This document shows positions 16,054-24,861 of a stretch of 32,536 bases of DNA, one piece after another (the first letter of the stretch is position 1; each line of letters starts with the position of its first letter). The position numbers and the translations under genes are program-made. The notes beneath the pieces were generated by a model. That model did no database searches and was not told the origin of the DNA. It was given only the letters and a program-made list of their open reading frames with translations. The DNA lies in contig CAYGNP010000024.1 in assembly GCA_964351365.1 (NCBI GenBank), positions 1 to 32,536 on the forward strand, given 5' to 3'. The DNA is from UBA1672 sp964351365 (GTDB lineage: Bacteria; Pseudomonadota; Alphaproteobacteria; Micavibrionales; Micavibrionaceae).

Positions 16054-17994
16054 ATGTGTGGCATTACTGGACTTTACAGCTTCGATCCGCGCCCGGATCG
16101 CCTCGCTCTGCGCAAAACGGCAGAGGCGATGAGCAGCGCCCTGCGCCACCGCGGGCCCGATGATGGCGATGTCTGGCAAGACCCCGATCTGCCGCTCGCG
16201 CTTGGCCATAGGCGACTATCGATCATCGACCTCTCAAAGGCCGGGCATCAGCCAATGGCAAGCGCCTCTGGGCGCTACATCATTGCCTATAATGGCGAGA
16301 TTTATAATTTCAGGGAATTGCGCGCGCAAATTGATGAATGCTATAGCTTTCGCGGCACGAGCGATACTGAAATCCTTTTGGCCTGTATTGAGCAATGGGG
16401 GCTTCAAAAAACCCTTACGAAAATCCGCGGTATGTTTGCCTTCGCCCTGTGGGACCGCACGGCACAGGCCTTGTTTTTTGCGCGCGACCACATGGGCAAA
16501 AAGCCACTTTATATTGGCTGGGCGGGCTCAAGCCTGGTCTATGGCTCAGAGCTCAAATCGCTTTGTGCTCACCCTGATTTTAACCGCGATGTTGACCGCG
16601 CCGCGCTCACATCTTACATGCGCTTTGGCCATGTGCCCGCCCCGCTTTGTATTTACGCTCAGGTCTGGCAGCTTTTGCCGGGCTCGATGATGGCCCTTGA
16701 TATGCGCATGCTGCGCGCCGGGCAGGACCTGCAGCCTCTGATCGAGCGGTTCTGGAGCCCAAAAGATGCACTTGAAACCGCACGCAGCAACCCCTATAAG
16801 GGAGAAACTCTGGTACAGGATTTTGAGGAGCTGCTTACATCGTGCGTGCGTGACCGCATGATCTCTGACGTTCCGCTCGGCGCATTCCTTTCCGGCGGGA
16901 TCGACAGCTCGGCGGTCGTAGCGCTGATGCAAAAACAATCTGCTGATAAAATCAAAACCTATTCCATTGGCTTTGATGAGGGTGCATATAACGAGGCCCA
17001 CCATGCGCGCGCGGTTGCCACTCATCTGGGAACAGATCACCATGAAATGATCCTGACCCCTGCCAATGCGCTGGATATTGTCCCCGATCTGCCCGCAATG
17101 TTCGATGAACCTTTTGCGGATATGTCGGCGATACCGACCTATCTGGTCTCTAAATTCGCCCGCGAGAGCGTTACCGTAGCACTATCTGGTGATGGCGGAG
17201 ATGAAATGCTTGGCGGCTATGTGCGCCATGTTTCCGGCCCACGCGCTTGGAATCTCGTGCAAAACCATATCCCTGCGCCATTGCGAGAGCCGCTCTCACA
17301 AGTCATACAAAGCATTTCTCCCTCTATGTGGTCAAAGCTACGCCCTTCACGCCCGCATTTTGGCATGCATATGCATAAATTCGCGCAAATTCTGAATAAA
17401 CACAGCGAGGGCGATGTCTATTTGAGCCTGGTGAGTGCATGGAATAAACCCAAAACCTTTGTTCTTGATGGCTCCGAAAGCATTATCCCGCTGGTTGATC
17501 CCAAGATGCAAATCGAGGGCCTCAGCTTCGCCGAAACCATGATGTATTGGGACGCGCTCACATATTTGAGCGGGGATATCCTGACCAAAGTCGACCGAGC
17601 CAGTATGGCCGTAAGTTTAGAGGCGCGTGCGCCGTTGCTTGATACCCGTATCTATGATTTTGTCTGGCGCTTGCCGGAAAATGTTAAAATCAAAGATGGG
17701 CAGGGCAAATGGCTCCTGCGCGAGCTTCTGAAAAACCATATCCCCGAAGAGCTATTCACTCGCCCTAAACAGGGTTTTTCCGTGCCGGTTGCTGATTGGC
17801 TGCGCGCAGATCTAAAAGATTGGGCGGAAGATCTGCTCGACCCCTACGAAATCAAAGCCCAAGGTCTGATTGATTATCACCAGATTAAAACACTATGGGA
17901 CAAACACCAAAAAGGCTACGGCAATTATGCACAAAGCCTTTGGACAGTATTGATGTTTCAGGCCTGGCACCGGGAATGGATTAGCCCCTCATGA
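16054..17994 (+). CDS. asnB: Glutamine-dependent asparagine synthase-type amidotransferase
   Basis: 646 residues. Start at 16054 is required so that Met is followed by Cys2 (MCGITGLYS), the N-terminal nucleophile of class II glutaminase domains; a longer frame from 15946 would bury it. The glutaminase half includes RHRGPDDGD (31-39) and AYNGEIYNFRELR. The synthetase half has the pyrophosphatase loop LSGGIDSS (279-286), YSIGFDEGAYNEAHHA and LSGDGGDEMLGGY. Enzymes of this family make asparagine, but homologues inside polysaccharide clusters are thought to amidate sugar acids. Here the stop overlaps the start of a glycosyltransferase (ATGA), which favours the polysaccharide role without excluding asparagine synthesis. 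Confidence 0.92.
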   Translation: MCGITGLYSFDPRPDRLALRKTAEAMSSALRHRGPDDGDVWQDPDLPLALGHRRLSIIDLSKAGHQPMASASGRYIIAYNGEIYNFRELRAQIDECYSFRGTSDTEILLACIEQWGLQKTLTKIRGMFAFALWDRTAQALFFARDHMGKKPLYIGWAGSSLVYGSELKSLCAHPDFNRDVDRAALTSYMRFGHVPAPLCIYAQVWQLLPGSMMALDMRMLRAGQDLQPLIERFWSPKDALETARSNPYKGETLVQDFEELLTSCVRDRMISDVPLGAFLSGGIDSSAVVALMQKQSADKIKTYSIGFDEGAYNEAHHARAVATHLGTDHHEMILTPANALDIVPDLPAMFDEPFADMSAIPTYLVSKFARESVTVALSGDGGDEMLGGYVRHVSGPRAWNLVQNHIPAPLREPLSQVIQSISPSMWSKLRPSRPHFGMHMHKFAQILNKHSEGDVYLSLVSAWNKPKTFVLDGSESIIPLVDPKMQIEGLSFAETMMYWDALTYLSGDILTKVDRASMAVSLEARAPLLDTRIYDFVWRLPENVKIKDGQGKWLLRELLKNHIPEELFTRPKQGFSVPVADWLRADLKDWAEDLLDPYEIKAQGLIDYHQIKTLWDKHQKGYGNYAQSLWTVLMFQAWHREWISPS

Positions 17995-19103
17995 GCAAAC
18001 TCCTCTATATATTCGATGCCCGTGACTGGCACAGCCGCATTCCCGTGGCCGAGCATGCGCGCGAGCGCGGCATTGACGTTAAGATCGGCCTGATTAACCC
18101 TAAACAAAAATATATTAGCGATTTTGAAATCACCGCGCTGCGCCAAAGTGGGCAAAATCTAAACCCCTTAAGCACACTCATGCTTATACGCGACATGCAC
18201 CGCCTTGTCAGCGTGCAAAAGCCGGATATCATCCATGTGGTGACACTAAAATACAGTTTTATGGCGGGGATAGCGGCGTTGCCATTCCCGCACATGCGCA
18301 AGATTTTTACGCTTGCCGGGCTGGGTTATCTTTTTCGCGGCAACAGCCTTGGTGCGCGCGCGCTTAAGACCTTGTTCTCACCCATGCTGAAATATCTCTT
18401 TCACCGTAAAAACACCGTGCTCATTTTTCAAAATCAGGATGACCAGATTGTCATGATCAACGCCGGCTTTGTGCGTGCGCAAAACACGGTGCTCATTAAA
18501 GGCTCCGGGATTGACATCGCAAAATTTGACACAAGCGAAGAGGAAGATACGCGAAACAATCATGCCCCGCTCGTCCTCATGCCCACGCGCCTTATCCACG
18601 AAAAGGGCATCGCCGTTTTTATCGAATCCGCCCGCATCTTGAAAGGCCGCGGCACAAATGCCATATTCCAGATCGCCGGTGGCATAACAAAGGATAATCC
18701 CGGCGCCATAACACACGACCAAATGCAGGCTATGACCGCGGATAAAACGGTGGAATGGCTTGGACGTGTCGAGGATATGCCAGCCCTGCTCGCTGTGGCG
18801 ACACTGATTGTTTATCCCTCTTATTACGGGGAGGGTATACCGCGCGTTCTGCTGGAGGCCTGCGCTGCCGGGCGTGCGATTATTACAACTGATCACCCCG
18901 GCTGCCGTGAGGCGATCGATCACGGCAAGGGAGGCCTTCTGGTACCAATAAAAGACGCGCAAGAAACTGCCAATGCCATTCAGACCCTGCTCGATCAACC
19001 TGATCTGCGCGTAAAAATGGAAATTTGTAACCGCACGCGCGCCGAACGCGAATTCAACATAGACATCATCGCCGAACAAACCGTGAGGCTGTACTTAAAA
19101 TAG
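17991..19103 (+). CDS. GT4-family glycosyltransferase
   Basis: 370 residues, GT-B fold. The N-terminal domain lacks the usual GG(x)E loop at the start but has PDIIHVVTLKYSF (78-90) and FTLAGLGYLFRG (106-117). The donor domain starts near 194 (LVLMPTRLIHEKG) and carries the EX7E motif in GEGIPRVLLEACAAGR, with Glu281 and Glu289. Relatives with YYGEGIPRVLLEA transfer N-acetylated hexosamines onto lipid carriers in O-antigen or capsule synthesis, which is a hint only. It starts through an ATGA overlap with the amidotransferase gene, so both likely act on the same repeat unit. Confidence 0.87.
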   Translation: MSKLLYIFDARDWHSRIPVAEHARERGIDVKIGLINPKQKYISDFEITALRQSGQNLNPLSTLMLIRDMHRLVSVQKPDIIHVVTLKYSFMAGIAALPFPHMRKIFTLAGLGYLFRGNSLGARALKTLFSPMLKYLFHRKNTVLIFQNQDDQIVMINAGFVRAQNTVLIKGSGIDIAKFDTSEEEDTRNNHAPLVLMPTRLIHEKGIAVFIESARILKGRGTNAIFQIAGGITKDNPGAITHDQMQAMTADKTVEWLGRVEDMPALLAVATLIVYPSYYGEGIPRVLLEACAAGRAIITTDHPGCREAIDHGKGGLLVPIKDAQETANAIQTLLDQPDLRVKMEICNRTRAEREFNIDIIAEQTVRLYLK

Positions 19104-19108
19104 AAAGC

Positions 19109-19138
19109 TTGCCAATCATGAACATCGCTCCGTATACT
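19109..19138 (+). promoter_or_regulatory. Probable sigma70-type promoter for yqgE
   Basis: TTGCCA (19109-19114) and TATACT (19133-19138), each matching consensus at five of six positions, are 18 bases apart. Transcription would begin near 19145, which excludes the in-frame ATG at 19109 and supports the start at 19169. Confidence 0.5.
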
Positions 19139-19154
19139 ATAAGAAGGTTTATAA

Positions 19155-19160
19155 GAGGAG
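19155..19160 (+). promoter_or_regulatory. Ribosome-binding site deciding the yqgE start
   Basis: GAGGAG, 8 bases before ATG at 19169, within an AAGAGGAG stretch. Confidence 0.6.
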
Positions 19161-19168
19161 CGCACTTC

Positions 19169-19741
19169 ATGGCAAAAAAAGACTGTCATTATCTGACAGG
19201 TAAGCTGTTGATTGCAATGCCAAATATGGGGGACCCCCGTTTTCACCGGGCCGTGATATTCATGTGCAGCCATGATGAAAATGGCGCTATGGGCCTTGTC
19301 ATCAATCATGAAATGCCCGGTGTTGAATTTTCTGATCTCATCAAGCAGCTTAAATTTGAATCCGATATCACATTTGATACGCTTGATCTTCCGGTTATGT
19401 ATGGCGGTCCGGTTGAAACAGCGCGCGGCTTTTTGCTGCATTCGACCGATTTTAAACGCATTGATACGATGACGGTCAATGATTACGGTATAACCGGAAC
19501 CATTGACGCACTGAAGGAGATTGCAAAAGGCAAAAAACCAAAAGATTTAATGTTTATTCTGGGCTATGCCGGATGGGATGCGGGCCAGCTTGACGAAGAA
19601 ATCCAGCAAAATGCCTGGCTTGTTGTGGATCCAGATCCATCCATCATTTTCCAGGGTGGCGCTGATGATAAGTGGAGACGTGCCGTGAATAAACTTGGCA
19701 TTGACCCCGCGCGGCTTTCTTCAGTATCTGGACGCGCTTAA
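19169..19741 (+). CDS. yqgE: YqgE/AlgH family protein (UPF0301)
   Basis: 190 residues, the typical family length. The conserved N-terminal pattern LTGKLLIAMPNMGDPRFHRA is followed by VIFMCSHDENGAMGLVINHE, then MYGGPVETARGFLLHS and FILGYAGWDAGQLDEE. These are the family hallmarks. The molecular function is unsettled; the name AlgH comes from an effect on alginate regulation in Pseudomonas. It has its own likely promoter and ribosome-binding site, and overlaps the convergent M16 peptidase gene by 4 bases at their stops. Confidence 0.95.
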   Translation: MAKKDCHYLTGKLLIAMPNMGDPRFHRAVIFMCSHDENGAMGLVINHEMPGVEFSDLIKQLKFESDITFDTLDLPVMYGGPVETARGFLLHSTDFKRIDTMTVNDYGITGTIDALKEIAKGKKPKDLMFILGYAGWDAGQLDEEIQQNAWLVVDPDPSIIFQGGADDKWRRAVNKLGIDPARLSSVSGRA

Positions 19742-21003
19742 GCCGCAATACGGTCTTTGATTTTATCAAACCCTTCAAGCTGTCCGAGCGGACCAAGGGC
19801 GGCAAGTGTTGGCGCGGAAGCAAAGATCTGCGCGCTTATCACAGAAAGATCATTCAGGCTTACCGCGTCAATAGCGCGAATAATGTCTTCAACCCCTCTA
19901 ACCTTGCCGCGTAAAATAAGTGATTTGGCATGCTGGTCTGCACGGCTCATCATGGATTCGCGCGCCATTAAAGTTGATGAGCGCAATTGCGCTTTTGCGC
20001 GCGCAAGCTCTGGCTCACTGATAGACCCGCCAATTTTGTGAATCTCCTCACAGATCACCGGAATTAGATCCGGCAGTTTATCCGGCCCCGTTCCGGCATA
20101 AATTCCAAATTGCCCGTCATCCGAATAGGATGAATGAAAACTGTAAATCGAGTAAACAAGGCCGCGTTTTTCGCGCACCTCCTGAAACAATCGTGAAGAC
20201 ATTCCCCCGCCCAAAACAGTCGCCAGAATTTGTGCCGGGTAATAATGATCATCGGTTTTAGAAACCCCCTGAAAACCGAGCACAATGTGGCTTTGCTCCA
20301 AGTCACGGTGCTCGCGGAATTCTCCGCCCTGATATAGAGCGCCAACTTTAATCTGCTCCTTGTCACGCGGCAGAGAATCAAATTTTTTCTCGATCATCGC
20401 AATCAAACTGTCATGATCAAAATTCCCGCTCGCACAAATCACAAGGCGGGCAGGCGTGTAGAAACGCTCAACATAGCCCATCATAGTTTTTCGCGTCATC
20501 GCCCTGATGTTCTCAACGCGGCCAAGGATAGGCGCGCCAAGGGATTGCTTCGGATAGGCCGTTTCGAAGTAATGATCGAAAATAATATCATCCGGCGTAT
20601 CGCTGCACATGCCGATTTCCTGCAAGATCACACCGCGCTCACGCTCGATTTCTTCATCGGGCATGGTCGAATGCTGCACGATATCGGCCAGCACATCCAA
20701 TGCCAGCGGCAAATCTTCTTTCAGAAGATGAATATGATAACTCGTCATCTCACGCCCCGTATAGGCGTTCATGTTCCCCCCGACATCTTCAATCACCTGC
20801 GCAATTTCCAGTGCGTCACGGCGCTTTGTGCCTTTGAATAACATATGCTCCACCATATGCGCCGCGCCATTAACTGATAAATCCTCATCGCGCGTGCCCA
20901 CACCTGCCCATACACCGATCGCAACACTCTCTACTGAGGGCACAGGGTCGCTTACAACGCGGATGCCATTTGGCAATGTCACCATTTTAAAATCTGCAGA
21001 CAT
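19738..21003 (-). CDS. M16-family zinc metallopeptidase (processing-peptidase type)
   Basis: 421 residues. The inverted zinc site HMVEH occupies 49-53, and the third ligand is Glu129 in RGVILQEIGM, exactly 76 residues after His53 as in processing peptidases. The C-terminal half contains the family's GGGMSSRLFQEVREKRGLVY stretch around 265-285. Proteobacterial members resemble the beta subunit of the mitochondrial processing peptidase; their substrates are poorly defined. The start at 21003 follows an AGAAAGG site; a longer frame to 21054 would run into the preceding gene. It is the last gene of the minus-strand run from the flotillin-like gene, 13 bases after the acyltransferase. Confidence 0.94.
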   Translation of the reverse strand: MSADFKMVTLPNGIRVVSDPVPSVESVAIGVWAGVGTRDEDLSVNGAAHMVEHMLFKGTKRRDALEIAQVIEDVGGNMNAYTGREMTSYHIHLLKEDLPLALDVLADIVQHSTMPDEEIERERGVILQEIGMCSDTPDDIIFDHYFETAYPKQSLGAPILGRVENIRAMTRKTMMGYVERFYTPARLVICASGNFDHDSLIAMIEKKFDSLPRDKEQIKVGALYQGGEFREHRDLEQSHIVLGFQGVSKTDDHYYPAQILATVLGGGMSSRLFQEVREKRGLVYSIYSFHSSYSDDGQFGIYAGTGPDKLPDLIPVICEEIHKIGGSISEPELARAKAQLRSSTLMARESMMSRADQHAKSLILRGKVRGVEDIIRAIDAVSLNDLSVISAQIFASAPTLAALGPLGQLEGFDKIKDRIAA

Positions 21004-21016
21004 ATAAAAAACCTTT

Positions 21017-21994
21017 CTAAAAATAACCGACAGCTTTAATGCCCAGAAAATCATTGATCTTTAAACGTTCAGCGATGACCGCCGCAACGATAGGCAAAAC
21101 AATCCCTGCAAGTGTGCAAATACTTAAAATAAGTATCGGTATATCGAGCCCGAGTTTGGGCAAAATTATCCTGAAAGGCACAAGAAAAATTATATGCATC
21201 ACAAAAATAGACATCGAATATTTTCCAAGAATTTGAAGTATGACAGGCGATCCATATTTTATAAAAATACCGCCAAGCATTAGGGTTGCACTTATGCCGC
21301 CAATGAAATTTGAACGCGCATCAAAACCAATAGCAGGTGCTAAAATATAAAAATAGAGCGGGCCGGAAAGGGCAAGGCATAATAACAAAGCGCCCAAAAT
21401 TTTGACATCAGCAATACGCTCAAAAACACGATCTCTCGCAAAATAAGCGCCGATCAATAAAAATGCAAAAGACCTTAGAACATCGGCAAATGTGGGCATA
21501 AAATAAAATACGAAAGACAGGACCAGAAATAAAATTGCAACCAAAATATAATGGCGGTTATAAAATTTGTGCATCATCAGAAACAGAATCTGCGCCAAAA
21601 ATAGCGCATACAAAAACCAGAATTGCGCAGGCGGTGCATAAAACTGTTCAAGAAAATCAAAACTCTCTTGCTTGTTCACAAAGGATGAAAAAATAATTTT
21701 GACGACAATCTGAATGATCGACCAGAGGAAATAGGGATAGAGGATATACTGCAAGGACGTTTTGAAATAATTTTGATAGCCCGCTTTATCAACGCTACGT
21801 TCAACAAAAAATCCGGACATCAGGAAAAAAATTGGCGTGGCCAAGGACGTGGCATAAATCCAGAAATACTCCAGCAAGCTCGTTCTGCCCATCAGACCCG
21901 CGCTCTCCAGGCCAAGCGCCGCATGATAGGCAACAACAAGAATAATCGCAAAACCCTTATTGGCATCAATCCAATTCAGCCTTGTTTTTGACAC
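21017..21994 (-). CDS. Membrane acyltransferase of the acyltransferase-3 family
   Basis: 325 residues with about ten hydrophobic segments. The N-terminus (NWIDANKGFAIILVVAYHA) is the family hallmark, with the catalytic-type His in VVAYHA. Such enzymes O-acylate sugars of polysaccharides or lipids from the cytoplasmic membrane. The start is GTG at 21994, preceded by AAGGGGG at good spacing, and lies 19 bases inside thrC, so translation is coupled. No polysaccharide gene is adjacent, but the window's own polysaccharide is the obvious candidate substrate; that is inference. Composition is more AT-rich than thrC and the peptidase around it. Confidence 0.88.
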   Translation of the reverse strand: MSKTRLNWIDANKGFAIILVVAYHAALGLESAGLMGRTSLLEYFWIYATSLATPIFFLMSGFFVERSVDKAGYQNYFKTSLQYILYPYFLWSIIQIVVKIIFSSFVNKQESFDFLEQFYAPPAQFWFLYALFLAQILFLMMHKFYNRHYILVAILFLVLSFVFYFMPTFADVLRSFAFLLIGAYFARDRVFERIADVKILGALLLCLALSGPLYFYILAPAIGFDARSNFIGGISATLMLGGIFIKYGSPVILQILGKYSMSIFVMHIIFLVPFRIILPKLGLDIPILILSICTLAGIVLPIVAAVIAERLKINDFLGIKAVGYF

Positions 21995-23400
21995 AAAACC
22001 CCCTTTTGTGAGCGGGTGTGTTTCTTTACAAAATCCTGCACAGCCTCAAGATCATTGGGCTGCTCGGTCATAATTTCTTTACGTTCAAACAGATCAGAGA
22101 GATGATCAGGCAAAGCGGGGCGCAGGCCAATTGCTTTTTCAACCGCATCGGGAAATTTAGACGGATGCGCTGTTGCGAGCAGAACAACTGCGCCACTTTC
22201 CTTCGCTGCCAGTGCCTTCGCGCCCTTCATCCCAACGGCTGTATGCGGATCAAGGATATAGCCACTCTCTTCATAAACCTCTTTAATCAGCGCCAATGTC
22301 TCATCATCATCAGTGCGCACCGCGCTAAACACATTGCGCGCAGCCTCAAGATGGGATGCGGCAACAGCGATATCACCCTCAGATTTAAACGTTGTCATCA
22401 ACGCCTCAAGGCGCGCAGCATCGCGCCCCAAAAGATCAAAGAGATACCGCTCAAAATTGCTGGAAATTTGAATATCCATCGACGGGCTGAGTGTGGCATA
22501 GGACTCTCCGATCTTCATCTCGCCGCTTTCGAAAAACCGCGTCAGGATATCGTTTTTATTGCTGGCCACACATAATGATTTAATCGGCAAGCCCATCTGC
22601 CATGCGCAATAGGCCGCAAACACATTCCCGAAATTACCCGTTGGCACCACAAAGGAAACCTCTTTCTCGGGCGCGCCCAGTTTAAGCGCCGTCGTGAAAT
22701 AATAAACAATCTGCGCCATAATCCGCGCCCAGTTAATTGAATTCACCGCTGATAAATTCACATCTGCGCGAAATTTCGGATCATTAAACATCGCCTTGAC
22801 CATGTTTTGACAATCATCAAAGCTTCCCGAAAGGGCGATGTTATGCACATTCGGGGCATCTATTGTTGTCATTTGCTTGCGCTGAACATCCGAGACGCGG
22901 CCCTTGGGATGCAGGATAAAAATATCGATATGGCTGGATGTATAACATCCCTCAATTGCTGCAGAGCCTGTATCACCGCTGGTTGCACCCACAATTGTAA
23001 TGTGCTCGCTGCGCTTTTTCAGCACATGATCAAACAACCGCCCTAAAAGTTGCAGCGCAACATCCTTAAAGGCAATGGTCGGGCCGTGAAACTGCTCCAT
23101 GATGTAAAGATGATCGCTCAGGGGATGCAGCGGCGTAATATCCGCGTTCCTAAATGTCTCAGGGCCATAGGTTTCCTGCAAAATTTCCTGAAAATCATCC
23201 GCCTCAATCACGCCCTCAACAAAGGGGAACATCACGGAAAACGCAATCTCAATATAGGATTTACCCTTAAGCGCGGTAATATTAATCTGCGGCCAGTGCT
23301 CTGGTACGTAGAGCCCGCCATCAGGGGCAAGTCCCGCCAGCAGCACGTCTTCAAAATTTAGGGGCTCGCCCCCGCCACGCGTGGAAATATACCTTATCAT
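21976..23400 (-). CDS. thrC: Threonine synthase
   Basis: 474 residues, the long proteobacterial form. The PLP lysine is Lys112 in HGPTIAFKDVALQ, and GATSGDTGSAAIEG forms the phosphate-binding loop. Further family segments are VPTGNFGNVFAAY and LDPHTAVGMKGA. It converts O-phosphohomoserine to threonine. It begins 18 bases after the flotillin-like gene and its last 19 bases overlap the acyltransferase start. Proximity to an M16 peptidase is a common alphaproteobacterial arrangement; here the acyltransferase has been placed between them. Confidence 0.97.
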   Translation of the reverse strand: MIRYISTRGGGEPLNFEDVLLAGLAPDGGLYVPEHWPQINITALKGKSYIEIAFSVMFPFVEGVIEADDFQEILQETYGPETFRNADITPLHPLSDHLYIMEQFHGPTIAFKDVALQLLGRLFDHVLKKRSEHITIVGATSGDTGSAAIEGCYTSSHIDIFILHPKGRVSDVQRKQMTTIDAPNVHNIALSGSFDDCQNMVKAMFNDPKFRADVNLSAVNSINWARIMAQIVYYFTTALKLGAPEKEVSFVVPTGNFGNVFAAYCAWQMGLPIKSLCVASNKNDILTRFFESGEMKIGESYATLSPSMDIQISSNFERYLFDLLGRDAARLEALMTTFKSEGDIAVAASHLEAARNVFSAVRTDDDETLALIKEVYEESGYILDPHTAVGMKGAKALAAKESGAVVLLATAHPSKFPDAVEKAIGLRPALPDHLSDLFERKEIMTEQPNDLEAVQDFVKKHTRSQKGVLCQKQG

Positions 23401-23418
23401 GCCCCTGTATTAGGCATT

Positions 23419-24798
23419 TTACGCTTGAGTGTCAACGCCCTTAGAGCCCGCTTGCATACTGAGCTTCTCGAGCAATTGCTGCCCTTGCTCAGTTTGCGCC
23501 AATCCCTCGAGCATAGCGCCCATATTGGTGCCCCCCTTGGCAGAGAACAGATCCATGACATTTTTCATACCCTGAACAGGATCGCCTGCATTGGTGATAA
23601 TCTTAACATCGGCTGCCTTGAGGGCCTGCGCCTGCTCAATGCCCACAACTTTGGCGGCTTCAATACTTTCAACGCCAAGAAGGTAAGTCTGGTAGCCCTG
23701 ATTTTCACCAATCTCACGTGCCAGTTCAATCTGCGCATTAACAGGAGCAAGCTGCATCGCACGCTCGGCCTCCGCACGAGCCTGTCCTTCAACTTGAATA
23801 CCTTCGGCCTCTTTCTTTTTGGCCTGCAGATCCCCATCAGCGCGAATAACAGTTGATTCTTTATCCCCTTCCGCGCGCAGAATAGTCGTTTGTTTGTCTT
23901 CATCCGCCTTAACAACGTTCACGTCCTTGGTAATTTCCGCACGTTTCACATCATTGACCTTGATAACAGCCATTTCCTTTTCCTTGGTCACGCGCTGCTG
24001 CTCTTTAATTTCCTGCTGCGCTTGCTCATTGGCAATACCAACCATTTTAACCTTCTCGGCGGTGCGCTCACCAACGGCCTGCTGCGCCTGCTCATCACGA
24101 ATATCCCGCTCGCGCCGCGCATCAATTTCTGCGATTTCTGCATTTTTGATGTTTTCCGCAACTTCCTGACGGCTTTGCATTTCAATCAGGGATTTTTTCT
24201 TCTCCATGATGTTGTGCACAACCTTATTGTCCGATGCATCACGAATATCCATAAGCTCGATGCTTTTCACCGGCACAACGCCCCAGCTCGTCAGCTGATC
24301 CTGAACTGCCGCAGTAAACTGCTCGCCGTAAACACTGCGCTCAAGCATGATACGGTCAATGTCATGAGAGGCCAGAATCGTTCTCACTGCGCCCTGAACA
24401 ATCGAGCGCAATTGGGCTTCAAGCTCGTCAAAACTCTCCACGCGCTGCGCGGCCATATTGCTGTCATTAATTCTGAAAAACGCAACAATATCAACCACGA
24501 AGGGCACACGGCCGACATCATAGGCTTCATAAGCAATCAAATGCAGATCAAACACAGAAACCGGCATAACGATTTTAGTAATCCCGATAATCGGCAACCA
24601 GGCTGGCCATTCGTAGTAGGTATTTCCATTAGGTGTATCTTTACCATATGATCTGGTGTGCTTGGTGGATTGCACGATATGCACTTCGTTCGTTGGCACC
24701 ACGCGGCGCAGGAACAACGCTATTATGGTGGTCAGAATGACAAAACAAATAAATCCAGGCACACCATAGTTAAAAATCAGGTCAACAAGCGCATCCAT
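23419..24798 (-). CDS. Flotillin-like SPFH/band-7 membrane protein
   Basis: 459 residues from ATG at 24798 (AAAGG 8 bases before); a GTG at 24807 is less well placed. One membrane segment lies at about 9-30, followed by an SPFH domain (about 35-215, with FVVDIVAFFRI and RSIVQGAVRTILASHDIDRI). A long charged helical region (about 220-380) repeats alanine-glutamate-glycine units such as ILRAEGDKES and VIRADGD, typical of flotillins. The C-terminus is a short low-complexity region. Flotillins assemble into large membrane-associated cages or microdomains. A candidate promoter sits just upstream, and thrC follows in 18 bases. Confidence 0.9.
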   Translation of the reverse strand: MDALVDLIFNYGVPGFICFVILTTIIALFLRRVVPTNEVHIVQSTKHTRSYGKDTPNGNTYYEWPAWLPIIGITKIVMPVSVFDLHLIAYEAYDVGRVPFVVDIVAFFRINDSNMAAQRVESFDELEAQLRSIVQGAVRTILASHDIDRIMLERSVYGEQFTAAVQDQLTSWGVVPVKSIELMDIRDASDNKVVHNIMEKKKSLIEMQSRQEVAENIKNAEIAEIDARRERDIRDEQAQQAVGERTAEKVKMVGIANEQAQQEIKEQQRVTKEKEMAVIKVNDVKRAEITKDVNVVKADEDKQTTILRAEGDKESTVIRADGDLQAKKKEAEGIQVEGQARAEAERAMQLAPVNAQIELAREIGENQGYQTYLLGVESIEAAKVVGIEQAQALKAADVKIITNAGDPVQGMKNVMDLFSAKGGTNMGAMLEGLAQTEQGQQLLEKLSMQAGSKGVDTQA

Positions 24799-24817
24799 CT
24801 GCAACACCTTTCAGAAA

Positions 24818-24846
24818 TTTAAAAAAATTACATAACATAGAGTCAA
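24818..24846 (-). promoter_or_regulatory. Candidate promoter for the flotillin-thrC-acyltransferase-peptidase run
   Basis: TTGACT (24846-24841) and TTTAAA (24823-24818) on the minus strand, 17 bases apart. The -35 box is good and the -10 box weak. Confidence 0.35.
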
Positions 24847-24861
24847 AAATCACACAAGATT

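Noticed and set aside
18378..19079. 233-residue minus-strand open frame opposite the second GT4 gene
   Set aside because: Shadow of a recognisable glycosyltransferase in a tight operon.
23890..24651. 253-residue plus-strand open frame opposite the flotillin-like gene
   Set aside because: Composition reflects the complementary strand of helical Ala/Glu/Lys repeats; no start signal.
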